Assembly: GCA_015143295.1 (NCBI GenBank) | Contig: CM026564.1 | Coordinates: 14,930,416-14,994,415, forward strand | Direction: 5' to 3' | Origin: Tetracentron sinense | Lineage: Eukaryota > Streptophyta > Magnoliopsida > Trochodendrales > Trochodendraceae | DNA: 64,000 bases | Shown here: positions 11,161-20,616 of the stretch, piece by piece | Position numbering within the stretch: the stretch's first letter is position 1 | Layout of the letters: every line of letters starts with the position of its first letter | Position numbers and translations under genes: made by a program | The notes under the pieces: model-generated | Database searches by the model: none | Told to the model about the DNA's origin: nothing | Seen by the model: the letters and a program-made list of their open reading frames with translations, nothing else

Positions 11161-11271
11161 GGTTCTGAGGGAGCAGCTGCTCCATTTGATATCTGTGCTC
11201 CGAGTCCATGGGTGGAGGAGGAGTACGTCGAGGAGCCTTTTGAGGAACCTCCAGTAGAGGGTTACCTTTAG
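11161..11271 (+). CDS. LTR-borne acidic micro-ORF (subfamily A)
   Basis: This is a 36-codon open frame rich in Glu and Pro, with the core PWVEEEYVEEP, ending in TAG. It has no ATG. If intron 1 is removed, the frame joins an open stretch of about 40 codons in the leader exon, which also lacks ATG, so the start is unknown. The same frame and the same length (111 nt) are kept at 12862-12972, 16363-16473 (minus) and 51885-51995. A diverged 132-nt form occurs in subfamily B. Differences between subfamilies in the core fall mainly at third codon positions, which is why I list it as possibly coding. Function unknown. It could also be a conserved regulatory sequence that happens to stay open. Confidence 0.4.
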   Translation, partial: GSEGAAAPFDICAPSPWVEEEYVEEPFEEPPVEGYL

Positions 11272-11303
11272 GTGGTTGTAGATTCTGAGTGGATTAGCTG
11301 TGG

Positions 11304-11486
11304 GTGAGATGAGAGATATACTTTCATGTATTTTGGCGGGCCTGTCCGCACTTTCTTTTGGTTACCTTTTTGTATAAACTTGGACCATATGTATATACTT
11401 AGAGGTTTGTTAGACTTCCGCTGTGTTTTATAGTTATGTTTCCGCTATAATGTCCTCTATTGTATATGCTCTGTGGGGTTTTGCAG
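11304..11486 (+). other. Candidate LTR intron 2 (3' LTR)
   Basis: GG|GTGAGA follows the acidic frame, and GTTTTGCAG|G precedes the last 85 bp of the LTR. Both ends are kept in the other subfamily-A LTRs. Subfamily B has GTATGA and CATTACAG at the matching places. This is inference from splice-site likeness only. Confidence 0.35.
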
Positions 11487-11577
11487 GTTGGTTTGTCAAG
11501 CAAGTCATGTAAGTCATGATTGAGTCGTCCAAGATTCACTCTAACTCCTAGGGTGGGTTTTGGGTCGCGACAGAAGG

Positions 11578-13274
11578 TTTTCCAAAACCTAGGTTTCCAT
11601 TTTGGAGAGAAATCAAATGGTTTTGAAACCCTAGATCAACCTCAAGCCCGATTTCTTCAAGATTTCGGTTCAAGCATTCGTGGAGCTCGTGTTCCAAGCT
11701 AGGGCAGCAACTTACGTGCATTTTGGAAGGGGATTCCTTCCCTCTTTTGTCAAGGTCGGTACTCCTTACTACCCTCCTAGTTATATCTCCTCTTTTCCTT
11801 TATTTCTTCTTATTTTCCTTCACTTATATATGTGTTATGAGATTGGTGGTATGACTGGTGAATGGAGATGGATGTTGGCGAATGGATGCCGTGTGGATGA
11901 TGTGATGAATGAATGGGAAAGGGCATTGTACCAATAATGAACATACAAGTTTGAAGTGAGCATAACCCACCTAGAAAAGCATGATCTAGGTTTAAGTGAA
12001 TAATGAACATACCCCATGTTTGATGAAATGCCAAGGTGAACAAAATAAATGATAAATTAAGGGAACCCATGCTTAATTGCTCTTGAAATTTGTTAGGGTT
12101 CATGATACTGTGTTTCTTACATTTCTTAAAATGTGTAGATTATTACTCACTTAAATTGTTATATGCTATGCTTTGTGAATTACCCCAAATTGCCATATTA
12201 AATTCCAAATGCAAGTATGCACACGATCTCACGAGCACGCATGAAATGACGTGATTTACCGATGTTTTAAGTATGGGACGTAGAGGTGGGGCATATCCTA
12301 AGATATGTTTCACTTCTCTTTTGACAAGGGTAAGACAATCATGCATTGCATAGGGAAGGGTCTCCCATCCCATCGCATGGCATGCATAGCATCGCAGACA
12401 CGCATAGCATAGCATGGCATGACACACATAGCATAGCTTCACATGACTCGCATAACTCTGCATGGCATGACACGCACGGATGCTAATTGCGACGGGCTAT
12501 GAACGGCAACTAGGCATACCCATCTGCATATAGGGTACTAGTTACGACGGACTATGAACGGCAACTAGGCATGTGAACATGTTTAAATTATGAAAATGCA
12601 AGCATGACACGATTAAAAAGTTCCCAATCACGCAAGGGGTATTTCAAGTCAAGTGCACGATGTTTTCAAGGGTTTTATCAGTCTTTCTGAATGCAAGCAT
12701 GAATATAAATTGCTTTACTTCCTTGTATGATATAAATTGTTCCTGTTCTATATATGCAACTTGCTTCCTACTTTATGTATGCTATCTGTATACTATGACT
12801 GTTGGTTAGTATTTAGTACTCGCTGAGTATTCCATGCTCAGCCGTACTTCTTATGTCGGCAGGTTCTGAGGGAGCTGCTGCTCCATTTGATGTTTGTGCT
12901 CCTGGTCCATGGGTGGAGGAGGAGTACGTCGAGGAGCCTTTTGAGGAACCTCCCGTAGAGGGTTATCAGTAGGTGGTGTTAGATTCTGAGTGGATTAGCT
13001 GTGGGTGAGCATGAGTGATTATATCCATGTATTTTGGCGGGCATGTCCGCACTTTCTTTGTTTTGATTTCTTTGTATTAAAACTTGGACCATGTGTATAT
13101 ACTTAGAGGTTCGTTAGACTTCCGCTGTGTCTTAGAGCTATGCTTCCGCTGTTATCCTCTATTGTATATGCTCTGTGGGTGTTTTGCAGGTGATTTGTCA
13201 AGCAAGTTATGTAAGTCATGATTTAGTCGTCCACGATTCACTCTAACTCCTAGGGTGGGTTTTTGGTCGCGACA
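11578..13274 (+). mobile_element. Outer Tekay 3' LTR, right part
   Basis: This resumes after the second GAAGG copy with the leader exon, then candidate intron (donor 11755, acceptor 12862), hairpin (12822-12842) and acidic frame, and ends GGTCGCGACA. With 1228-1761 it makes a 2.2-kb LTR. The intron slot here holds a CATGGCATGACACGCATAGC-like array and a CTATGAACGGCAACTAGGC repeat (about 12340-12600) instead of the inner element's array. Confidence 0.92.
12862..12972 (+). CDS. LTR-borne acidic micro-ORF (outer LTR copy)
   Basis: This has the same 36-codon length and frame as the copy at 11161-11271, with a few changes (Ile to Val, Ser to Gly, Leu to Gln near the ends). The core PWVEEEYVEEPFEEPPVEGY is intact. 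It has no ATG and lies immediately after a TCGGCAG acceptor-like site. Coding status is uncertain. Confidence 0.4.
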   Translation, partial: GSEGAAAPFDVCAPGPWVEEEYVEEPFEEPPVEGYQ

Positions 13275-14103
13275 ACTTCAATACCATGATCACACACGAT
13301 CGATCTCCTTCCACGAAGGCTCCGGATCATACACCGGACACACACACAAAGTGTAGGGTTGTGAATCAATTTAGAAAGCTTCAAACCCTAGAGGGATCTC
13401 ATATAGATCTGAGATCATACAATGCAAGATCAAAAGAATAGATCTATACTTACATTCTCTAGGATGATTGAAAAAGGAGGGATCACTAAAGATCTATGAG
13501 GAACAATGGAAAAAGCCCTAGAAGGGTTTCTCAGACCTGTACTCTTTCAAAAATAAACAAAGATACGAATTAGGTCTCCAAAAAGTTGTTTATATAGGGT
13601 TTAGAAAAGAGTCCAGAAAAAATAAAATTATGTTTACGAGGACCGATCGATCGGTGCTTATGACCGATCGCTCGGTCCAAAACCGATCGATTGCTACTTT
13701 CACCGAGAGATCGGTTAAAAATAGTCTCTCTGGAAAAATACCCCATACAAAGTTTTTGACCAGTCGATAGCCACCGATCGCTCGGTAGGCCACCGATCGA
13801 TCGGTTGAGACAGAATTTCAGCCTAAACATTTTTCTTTTGTTTTTGTTTGATTCAAATTAGATCAAACCTCTTTGGTAGGCTTAAAACTATTCTCCTAGG
13901 TATGTTTAGAGTTATCTAAGTCAAATCCAACCTAGGTAGGGGTCTCTAAGTCCATTACCTGTCTAGACCCGGAGTAGAAGCTTTTTCTTCAATATCTTCA
14001 GGCTTCTGGAAACTTTAACTCTTCCGACAAGTTGAACAAGACACAACACTCATGACCTATCTAATGATCACGGAATTTTCCGACACCTATTTCTGGATTT
14101 ACA
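13275..14103 (-). mobile_element. Family-X LTR, part split by the outer Tekay element
   Basis: This matches the right two-thirds of the solo LTR at 53186-54471 and of 15420-19144. Reading on the minus strand, it starts TGTAAATCC, has a TATA box (complement of TTTATATA at 13589-13596) and runs into leader sequence. The remaining part would lie left of the window, beyond the outer Tekay element. The first bases (ACTTC) are the likely target duplication of that element. The family is not recognised. The LTR style fits a Ty1/copia or similar element, but no coding region is present. Confidence 0.8.
13640..13806 (-). promoter_or_regulatory. Palindrome cassette in family-X LTR
   Basis: ACCGATCGATCGGT and ACCGATCGCTCGGT sites flank a spacer whose reverse complement has GGCTATCGACTGGTCA, TTTGTATGGGG and TTTCCAGAGAG. 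It lies about 45 bp upstream of this LTR's TATA box. The cassette is clearly homologous to that of the Tekay LTRs, although the rest of the two LTRs shows no likeness. Confidence 0.8.
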
Positions 14104-15419
14104 GGTTCATACTGGAATTCGGTGCAGAGGTTCGAAAAGGGTTTAGCTGAGGTTAGGTTCAAACCAGGATTCGTGTAGAGGTCCAACTAGAGTTTAGATG
14201 GGTTAGGTTCGAACTGGGATTCAAGCAAAGGTTCAACTAGGGTTTAGTTGGGGTTAAGTTCGAATCGGGATTCGGGCAGAGCTTCGATTGTGGTTTAGTT
14301 GGGGTTAGGTTACTGCATTCAGGTAGAGGTTCAGCTAGGATTTAGTTGGGGTTAGGTTTGAATCAGAATTCGGGGTAGAGGTTCGACTAGGGTTTAACCG
14401 AAATTTGGTCCGACTAGGATTTGGGCAAAGGTTTGCTTTGAGTTTTGTTGGGGTAAGGTTCGAACCGGGATTCGAGCAGAGGTTTAGGTAGAGTTTAAAT
14501 CGGGTTAGGTTCGAACTAGGATTTGGGAAGTGGATCAACTTCCGTTTTGCTGGGATTAGTTTCAAATTGTGATTTTTGTGGAGGTTTTTCTAGAATTTAG
14601 TTAGGGTTAGGTTAAAATTGGGATTTAGGCAAAGATTTGACCAGGCTTTGCTGAGGTTAGGTTCAAACTGGGATTCGGGAAGAGGTTCGACTAGCATTTA
14701 GTTAGGGTAAGGTTTGAGCCTGGATTCGGACAGAAGTCTGACTATGGTTTTGTTGGGGTTAGGTTCAAATAAGGATTTAGGTAGACGTTCTGCTAGGATT
14801 TAGTTGGGGTTACGTTTGAATCGGAACTCGAGGTAGAGGTTCCAATAGGGTTTAGCTGGGGTTAGATTCGAACCAGGATTTGGATAATGGTTCTGCAAGG
14901 ATTTAGTTATGGTTAGGTTTGAACTGGGATTCGGGTGGAGGTTCAACCAGGGTTTAGGATGGATTAAGTTCATACCATGATTCAGGCAAAGGCTCGGCTT
15001 GAGTTTAGCTGGGGTTAAGTTCAAACTGGGATTCGGGCAAAGGTTCGACTAGGGTTTAGTTGAGGGTTAGGTTCGAACTAGGATTCAGGCAGAGGTTTGA
15101 CTAGGATTTAGTTGGGGCTAGGTTTGTACTTGGATTTAGAAAGAGATTCGAACCGGGATTCAGGCAAAGGTTCAGCTTGAGTTTATCTGGGGTTAGTTTC
15201 CAACAGGGATTTGAGCACAGGGTTAACCAAGGTTTAGCAGGTGCTAGGTTCGAAACGGGATTTAGGCAGATGTTCAGCTAGGGGTAGTGGGAGTTGTGTT
15301 TGAAATGGGATTTGAGCAAAGGGTTACCAGGGTTTAGCTGGGGTTAGGTCGAACCGGGATTCAGGCATAGGTTCCACAAGGGTTTAGCGGGTGTTAGCTT
15401 TGAAATAGGATTTGGGTAA
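14104..15419 (+). repeat. 51-bp satellite, block 1
   Basis: This block has about 25 diverged monomers with the consensus order GGGTTTAGCTGGGGTTAGG, TTCGAACCGGGATTCGGGC, AGAGGTTCGACTA. It ends in GGTAA, one copy of the target duplication of the next insert. Short minus-strand ORFs arise only because 51 is divisible by 3. Confidence 0.95.
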
Positions 15420-16362
15420 TGAAAAAATTAATTCGGTGAATCCCAAATCTATGTTTTGAGTTGAGAATCTACAAGTTCAAGGGGATGGTGTGGAATAAAG
15501 AAAGCCAAGCAAACCACAACACAAGAATTTTTACATGGTAACCCTTCCGGGAAAAAACCACGGGACCTAGTCCAGCCATGAGAATCCACTAAGACAAAGT
15601 AAACAAGAACTTACAACACTCGAACTTGACTCCTTCAAACTCGACACCACAATCCTTTAGTTCTTAGTCCTCCACGCCTCAAAAATTCACCACGTACTCT
15701 CAAGTCCCTGATCAACCGCAGCCGCTCGTACTTCTCTTTGTGTCTCTAAAACAGATCACAATCTTCTGATAGATCTCCGTTAATGACGGCTTCGGAATCC
15801 ACCAACCACGATCCTTCTCGGATCGATCTCCTTCACAAAGGTTCCGGAACACTCCAGCCAAGGTGTTCTATCCAGAATGGGTTGATGGTTTGATAAAAAT
15901 CATCACCTAGATGGACGCCTTCAATGCACAAGTCCAAACAAGCAATATTGGAACTTTTGGCTTGTAAACTCTAGGTTTAATGCACTAACAAAAGGGGTTG
16001 AGAAAAATATATTCCTTAGGTTTCATGACCTCTGGAGCCACTTGAAAATACTCTCAATACTGTCGCGACCCAAAACCCACCCTAGGAGTTAGAGTGAATC
16101 GTGGACGACTAAATCATGACTTACATGACTTGCTTGACAAACCACCTGCAAAACACCCACAGAGCATATACAATAGAGGATAACAGCGGAAGCATAACTA
16201 TAAGACACAGCGGAAGTCTAACAAACCTCTAAGTATATACACATGGTCCAAGTTTTAATACAAAGAAATCAAAACAAAGAAAGTGCGGACATGCCCACCA
16301 AAATACATGGATATAATCACTCATGCTCACCCATAGCTAATCCACTCAGAATCTAACACCAC

Positions 16363-16473
16363 CTACTGATAACCCTCTACGGGAGGTTCCTCCAAAGGCT
16401 CCTCGACGTACTCCTCCTCCACCCATGGACCAGGAGCACAAACATCAAATGGAGCAGCAGCTCCCTCAGAACC
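16363..16473 (-). CDS. LTR-borne acidic micro-ORF (minus solo LTR)
   Basis: This is an open 36-codon frame on the minus strand, the same length as in the other subfamily-A LTRs and with the PWVEEEYVEEP core. It lacks ATG and follows the TCGGCAG acceptor-like site. Coding status is uncertain; frame retention in a solo LTR with no other genes is the notable point. Confidence 0.4.
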   Translation of the reverse strand, partial: GSEGAAAPFDVCAPGPWVEEEYVEEPLEEPPVEGYQ

Positions 16474-16821
16474 TGCCGACATAAGAAGTACGGCTGAGCA
16501 TGGAATACTCAGCGGGTACTAAATACTAACCAACAGTTATAGCAAGAGATAGCAATGCATACCCAGGAAACAATATAGATATATATGAATCAGGAACAGT
16601 TAATATCATACAAAGAAATAAGGAAATTCATAATCATGCTTGCAGTTCATGAAAAGCCGATAAAATCCTTGAAAAACACCATGCACTTGACTTGACTTAA
16701 AATACCCTTCGCGTAATTGGGAACTTATTTACCGTGTCATGCTTGTATCATGCGTGCCATGTCATGCTATGCGTGTCATGCGTGTATCATGCTTGCTTAT
16801 TCAGAATTTAAACATGTTCAC

Positions 16822-17085
16822 ATGCCTAGCTGCCGTTCATAGTCCATCGCAACTAGTACCCTATGTGCGGAATGACATGCCTAGTTGCCCTTCATAGTCC
16901 GTCGCAACCAGTACCTTATATGCGGAATGACGTGCCTAGTTGCCGTTCATAGCCCGTCGTAACTAGCATCCATGCGGAATGATATGCCTAGTTGCCGTTC
17001 ATAGTCCGTTGCAACTAGTACCCTATATGCAGATGGGTATGCCTAGTTGCCGTTCATAGTCCGTCGCAACTAACATCCATGCGTG
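16822..17085 (-). repeat. LTR tandem array, TGCCTAGTTGCCGTTCATAG type
   Basis: There are four to five copies of a unit of about 55-60 bp containing GCCTAGTTGCCGTTCATAG, TCCGTCGCAACTAG and a TATGCGGAATGA tail. It sits in the intron slot. The outer LTR (12480-12575) carries two copies of the same repeat. Confidence 0.8.
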
Positions 17086-18117
17086 TCATGTCATGCCATG
17101 AGTGTCATGAAATGCTATGCTATGTGTGTCATGCGATACTATGCCATGCGTGTAATGCGATGCCATGCCATGCATGTAATGCGATGGGATGGGAGACCCT
17201 TCCCTATGCAATGCATGATCATCTTGTCCTTGACAAAAGTGAAGTGAAACATATCGTAGGATATGCCCCACCTCTACATCTCGTCCTTGAAAACATCGGT
17301 AAATCACGTCGTTTCATGCCGTGCTCGTGTAATCGTGTACACACTTGTAATGGAAATTTAATATGACATCTTGGGGAATTCACAATACATTGCACATCAC
17401 CATATATACAAGTAATAAATTAAACAATTTAGGGAAAGCGCGAAAACACACTACCATAACCCTAGCAATTTCCATGAATGTTTAAGCATGCAATTTCTTT
17501 ATTTATTATTCATTTCATTCATCTTGGCATTTCATCAAACATGGTGTGTTCATTATTGATTTACCCTACAACATGCTTTTCTAGATGGGTTTTACTCAAA
17601 TCATGCATGTATGTTCATTATTGGAACAATGCCCTCCCCATTTTAATCATCACAACACAACCATTGGCATCCAATCGCCCATTCCATCTCCATTCACCAT
17701 TCACAACCATCCATCTCATAGCACATGTGTAAATAAAGGAAAATAAAGACAAATAAAGGGAAAAGAGGAACCATAACTAGGAGGGTAGCAAGAAGTACCG
17801 ACCTTGATCAAGTGAGGAAGAAATCCCCTTCCAAAAACGACCATGAGTTGCTGCCCTAGCTTGAGGAGATGCTCCTCACGAGCTTGTGCCTTGATCTTGA
17901 AGAAAAATGGGCTTGAGTTGAGTGTGGGTTCACAAACCCCTTGATTTCTCTCCAAAATGGAAACCCTAGGTTTAGGAATCGCCCTCTCCTCTCTTCTTAT
18001 CTCCCAATCTCTCTAAGTGTCGAAATGAAGCCCTAAAGCCTCGGGTTAAACTCTTAAGGTAAGAGTGAACCGACCAAAAGACCATAATACCCTTACTGAA
18101 ATTTCTGCAAAAACGCG

Positions 18118-18268
18118 AGTACCGAGCGATCGGTTTCATAACCGAGCGATCGGTTAAAATTTCACTCTCTGGAAAATTTTCCCATACAGAAATCTTGACC
18201 AGTCGATAGCCTCCGAGCGATCGGTTTTGGACCGATCGATCGCTCCATGGACCGAGCGATCGGTTGCC
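18118..18268 (-). promoter_or_regulatory. Palindrome cassette, minus solo LTR
   Basis: Six or so ACCGAGCGATCGGT-like sites flank the core TCTCTGGAAAATTTTCCCAT (core at about 18162-18190). This is the same design as in the other Tekay LTRs. Confidence 0.78.
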
Positions 18269-18504
18269 TGCAGGTCCAGACTGTTTCTTCCTTATTTATT
18301 AATTGTACTACTTTAAAGGCAAAATGGCTATGAAAGTGTCATGCATTAAATGTGAAAAGGTCCGGGGCTCTACAAATACACTCCCTAAGTTGTTCTCCAC
18401 GAAGTGGAAGGGTTCTATTTATAAAGAGAATCAAAAAACATGTTTAGAAAATAGGTTAAAAACCAAAGAGGAAAGCAAAGGAAACGTTCTATCAAAACTC
18501 CCAT

Positions 18505-18672
18505 ATCAGGGTCGACCCATGGGGATCCATTGTTCGACCAAAATATACACTTGGGGTCGAACAAAGGATCCTCTAGGGTCGTCCCCCACATTTTGAAGTT
18601 GTTGTCCAAAAAGTCCATACATATTTTTGGCACTTCAGGGTCGACCCTAAACGCCCAGGGTCGACCCTGAGG
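18505..18672 (-). promoter_or_regulatory. GGGTCGACCC palindrome array in family-X LTR
   Basis: Perfect AGGGTCGACCCT palindromes occur at 18637-18648 and 18657-18668, and GGGTCGACCC at 18509-18518, with degenerate copies between. A spacer with TGTATGGACTTTTTGGAC (reverse strand) resembles the cassette core of other LTRs. It lies about 80 bp upstream of the TATA box at 18416-18423. Confidence 0.65.
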
Positions 18673-19144
18673 CTAATGTTTTTTTTAAAACTTCGTTTTC
18701 AGCTCTTGGTACCTGCAAAAAAGTTGTATCTCTTTTCGACATGGTCGATTTGACATATTATAGAGCAAAATCTGAGCTACGATTTGGGAGATATACTTCT
18801 TGCAAGCAACATTGGTTTTTTGAAAAATTTCAACATTGTTAACTTGTTTTGCAGTACTTATCTCATCACCTGGGGTCTGTATGATTAGACTAGGACACTT
18901 ATCACCTAATGTATCATATTAGGATTATTCTTGGTCAAATCCCACCTATGCTCACATGGTATCTAGGTCACTTAGCATCATATGAAGGAAATGATCAACC
19001 GAGTGGATCAACCGGTCTTCTTTGGTCTTCAACTTCGCTTTGGCGTGGATGCTTGAAGGTAATGACAGAAGACACACACCTAGACACCTAGACTCACTTG
19101 TTTTAACATCGGAATATGCCAACACAAAAAACATGGACTTTACA

Positions 19145-19864
19145 GGTAAAGGTTTGAAAAGATGTTTTGTAGGTGTTAGGTTTAATCCAAGATTCGGGTA
19201 AAGGTTCGGGGAAGATTCAGCTAGGGTTAGGTTTGAACCTGGATTTGGGTAGAGGTTTTGCAGATTTAGTTAGGATTAGGTTCGAACCGGGATTCAGGCA
19301 AAGGGTCGACCAGGGTTTAGCTGGGATTAGGTTCAAACCGATATTCGAATAAGCCGGGGTTCGATTCGAACCGACAGCTGGGTAGAGGTTCTGCTACAAT
19401 TTAGTTAGGGTTAGGTTTGAACTGAGAATCAAGTAAAGGTTCAACCTGGTTTTGTTAAAGTTATATTTGAACTGGGATTCAGGTAGAGGTTCGACAAGGG
19501 TTTAGTTGGGGTTAGGTTTGAACAGGTATTCAGGCAGAGTTTCAACCAGGTTTAGTTTTGGTTAGTTTCGAACTTGGATTAGGGTAGAAGTTCTTATTGT
19601 ATTTAGTTAGGATTAGGTTTGAACCTGGATTCGGGCAGATGCTCGACCAGGGTTTAGCTAGGGTTAGGTTCAAACCAAGACTCGGGTAGAATTTGAGTGA
19701 AGGTTTAGCTGGGGTTCGGTTCGAACTGGGATTCGAGTAGAGGTTCTGCTATGATTTAGGTGGGGTTAGGTTTGAATTGGGATTCGAACAAATGTTTAAC
19801 CAAGCCTAGCTGGGCTAAGGTTCGAACTGAGATACGGGCAGAGGTTCGGCTAGGATTTAGCTAG
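19145..19864 (+). repeat. 51-bp satellite, block 2
   Basis: The array continues from block 1 in the same orientation after the family-X insert. It ends at GCTAG, where the Tat element begins. Confidence 0.93.
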
Positions 19865-20039
19865 TGTGGGCAGTGAAATTTTCACTCTCCATTGCCTAGG
19901 TGTGTGTACAATGGTACACACCTAATCTCAGTCTCTCGGAGAGACGGTTGGGTTCACGCGTGCCAGTGGCATGCGCAGTACCTTTAGCTATCAACATTAA
20001 ATGCTGATGGTAGGCACCATGCTACCCAGCTAAGCAACA

Positions 20040-20600
20040 GCATAGTTGATCCGTGAGGATAAACCTCATGGATCCACCTTAAATAATAGCGCCCAAATGG
20101 GCTAATACATACCCCGTCCATGAGGGTTAAAACCTCACGGATCCAATATTAAGTGTTGCCCTCCGAGAGGCTGACACTTATTCATCAGTGAGGATAAAAA
20201 TCCCACGGATCCAACTTTGGTGTTAGCCTCCGAGAGACTAACACGTGTCATCCGTGACACATATTCATCTGTGAGGATAAAATCCCATGGATCCAGCTGA
20301 GGTGTTGGCCTTTATTAGGCTAACACGTGTCATGTCTGTGAGGACAAAACCTCACGGACCCAACAAGAAACATATCTAGTGTCAGTTTCCAAGAGACTGA
20401 CACGTGTTCGACCGTGAGGACCAAAACTTCACGGATCCGACTCAGAGTGTTAGCCTCCAAAAGGTTGACACCTGTCTCATCTGTGAGGATACAACCCCCA
20501 TAGATCATATTTAGTGCCAGCCACCATAAGGCTGACACGTGTCCAGTCCTTGAAGATAAATCCTCACGGATCAAGTCTCTTGTCCTGGATTTAACCCAGA
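20040..20600 (+). repeat. Hairpin repeats in Tat U3
   Basis: About six units of 75-90 bp each contain GTGAGGATAAAACCTCACGG (stem GTGAGG/CCTCAC), then ATCCAAC, then a GCCTCCGAGAGGC-type stem and CTGACACGTGTC. Almost every stretch can fold on itself. The 3' LTR has the matching series at 38655-39215. Confidence 0.8.
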
Positions 20601-20616
20601 CCACAGGCACCACTTA

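Larger units (their letters stand above)
9980..11161 (+). other. Candidate LTR intron 1 (3' LTR)
   Basis: The donor is CAAG|GTCGGTAC and the acceptor is TATGTCGGCAG|G. The interior is ATG-rich and carries the repeat array at 10575-10822. Boundaries are kept in related LTRs at 11755, 36586 and 50808 (donors, plus strand) and 17802 (minus strand), though the interiors differ greatly. Confidence 0.5.
1762..11572 (+). mobile_element. Complete Ty3/gypsy chromovirus, Tekay/Del type
   Basis: This is a full LTR retrotransposon: 5' LTR, primer-binding site, gag, intron-split protease junction, pol, hairpin with purine tract, and 3' LTR. The LTRs begin TGTAGCACCCC and end GGGTCGCGACA. Five bases, GAAGG, occur directly before (1757-1761) and directly after (11573-11577) the element, as expected of integrase-mediated insertion. 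The target was the 3' LTR of a related element. The pol ORF is uninterrupted, which suggests a recent insertion. The C-terminal chromodomain and the LTR hallmarks place it with the Tekay clade. Gag is broken in this copy by small indels that lie in an error-rich part of the window. Confidence 0.95.
9257..11572 (+). repeat. 3' LTR of inner Tekay element
   Basis: This 2316-bp partner of the 5' LTR is the cleanest copy of this LTR type in the window. It supplies polyadenylation for the element RNA and can act as an outward promoter. Its parts are listed separately: palindrome cassette, TATA box, candidate introns, repeat array, hairpin and acidic reading frame. It is followed by the GAAGG duplication and then the rest of the outer LTR. 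Confidence 0.95.
16061..18374 (-). mobile_element. Tekay solo LTR, minus strand
   Basis: It starts TGTCGCGACC and ends GGGGCTCTACA, that is, a reversed LTR of subfamily A. AATAC is repeated at both edges (16056-16060 and 18375-18379). No internal region remains, so LTR-LTR recombination has removed it. On the minus strand its parts are the palindrome cassette (18118-18268), the leader, the donor at 17802 and the acceptor at 16473. The intron slot (about 16730-17185) holds a 55-60 bp repeat. Confidence 0.95.
15420..19144 (-). mobile_element. Family-X LTR (solo), interrupted
   Basis: The ends are TGAAAAAATT and GGACTTTACA on the plus strand, with GGTAA directly repeated at 15415-15419 and 19145-19149. 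Without the nested LTR it is about 1.4 kb, like the solo copy at 53186. It includes the CCTTCCGGGAAAAAACCACG block and the TCGATCTCCTTC block seen in that copy. A TATA box on the minus strand is at 18416-18423. No protein-coding region is present. Confidence 0.9.

Noticed and set aside
14335-15024. Minus-strand ORFs with NPGSNLTP-like repeats in the satellite
   Set aside because: 51 bp is a multiple of 3, so chance open runs occur; the consensus monomer has a TAG in this frame and the ORFs are short and scattered.
14104-15419. Telomere or interstitial telomere repeat
   Set aside because: TTTAGGG-like words occur once per 51-bp monomer, not as a perfect 7-bp tandem.
17079-17366. Short plus-strand Cys/His-rich ORF (CHACNAMPCHACNAM)
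   Set aside because: Translation of CATGCCATGCCATG-type simple repeats in the LTR intron slot, read on the antisense side of a minus-strand LTR.
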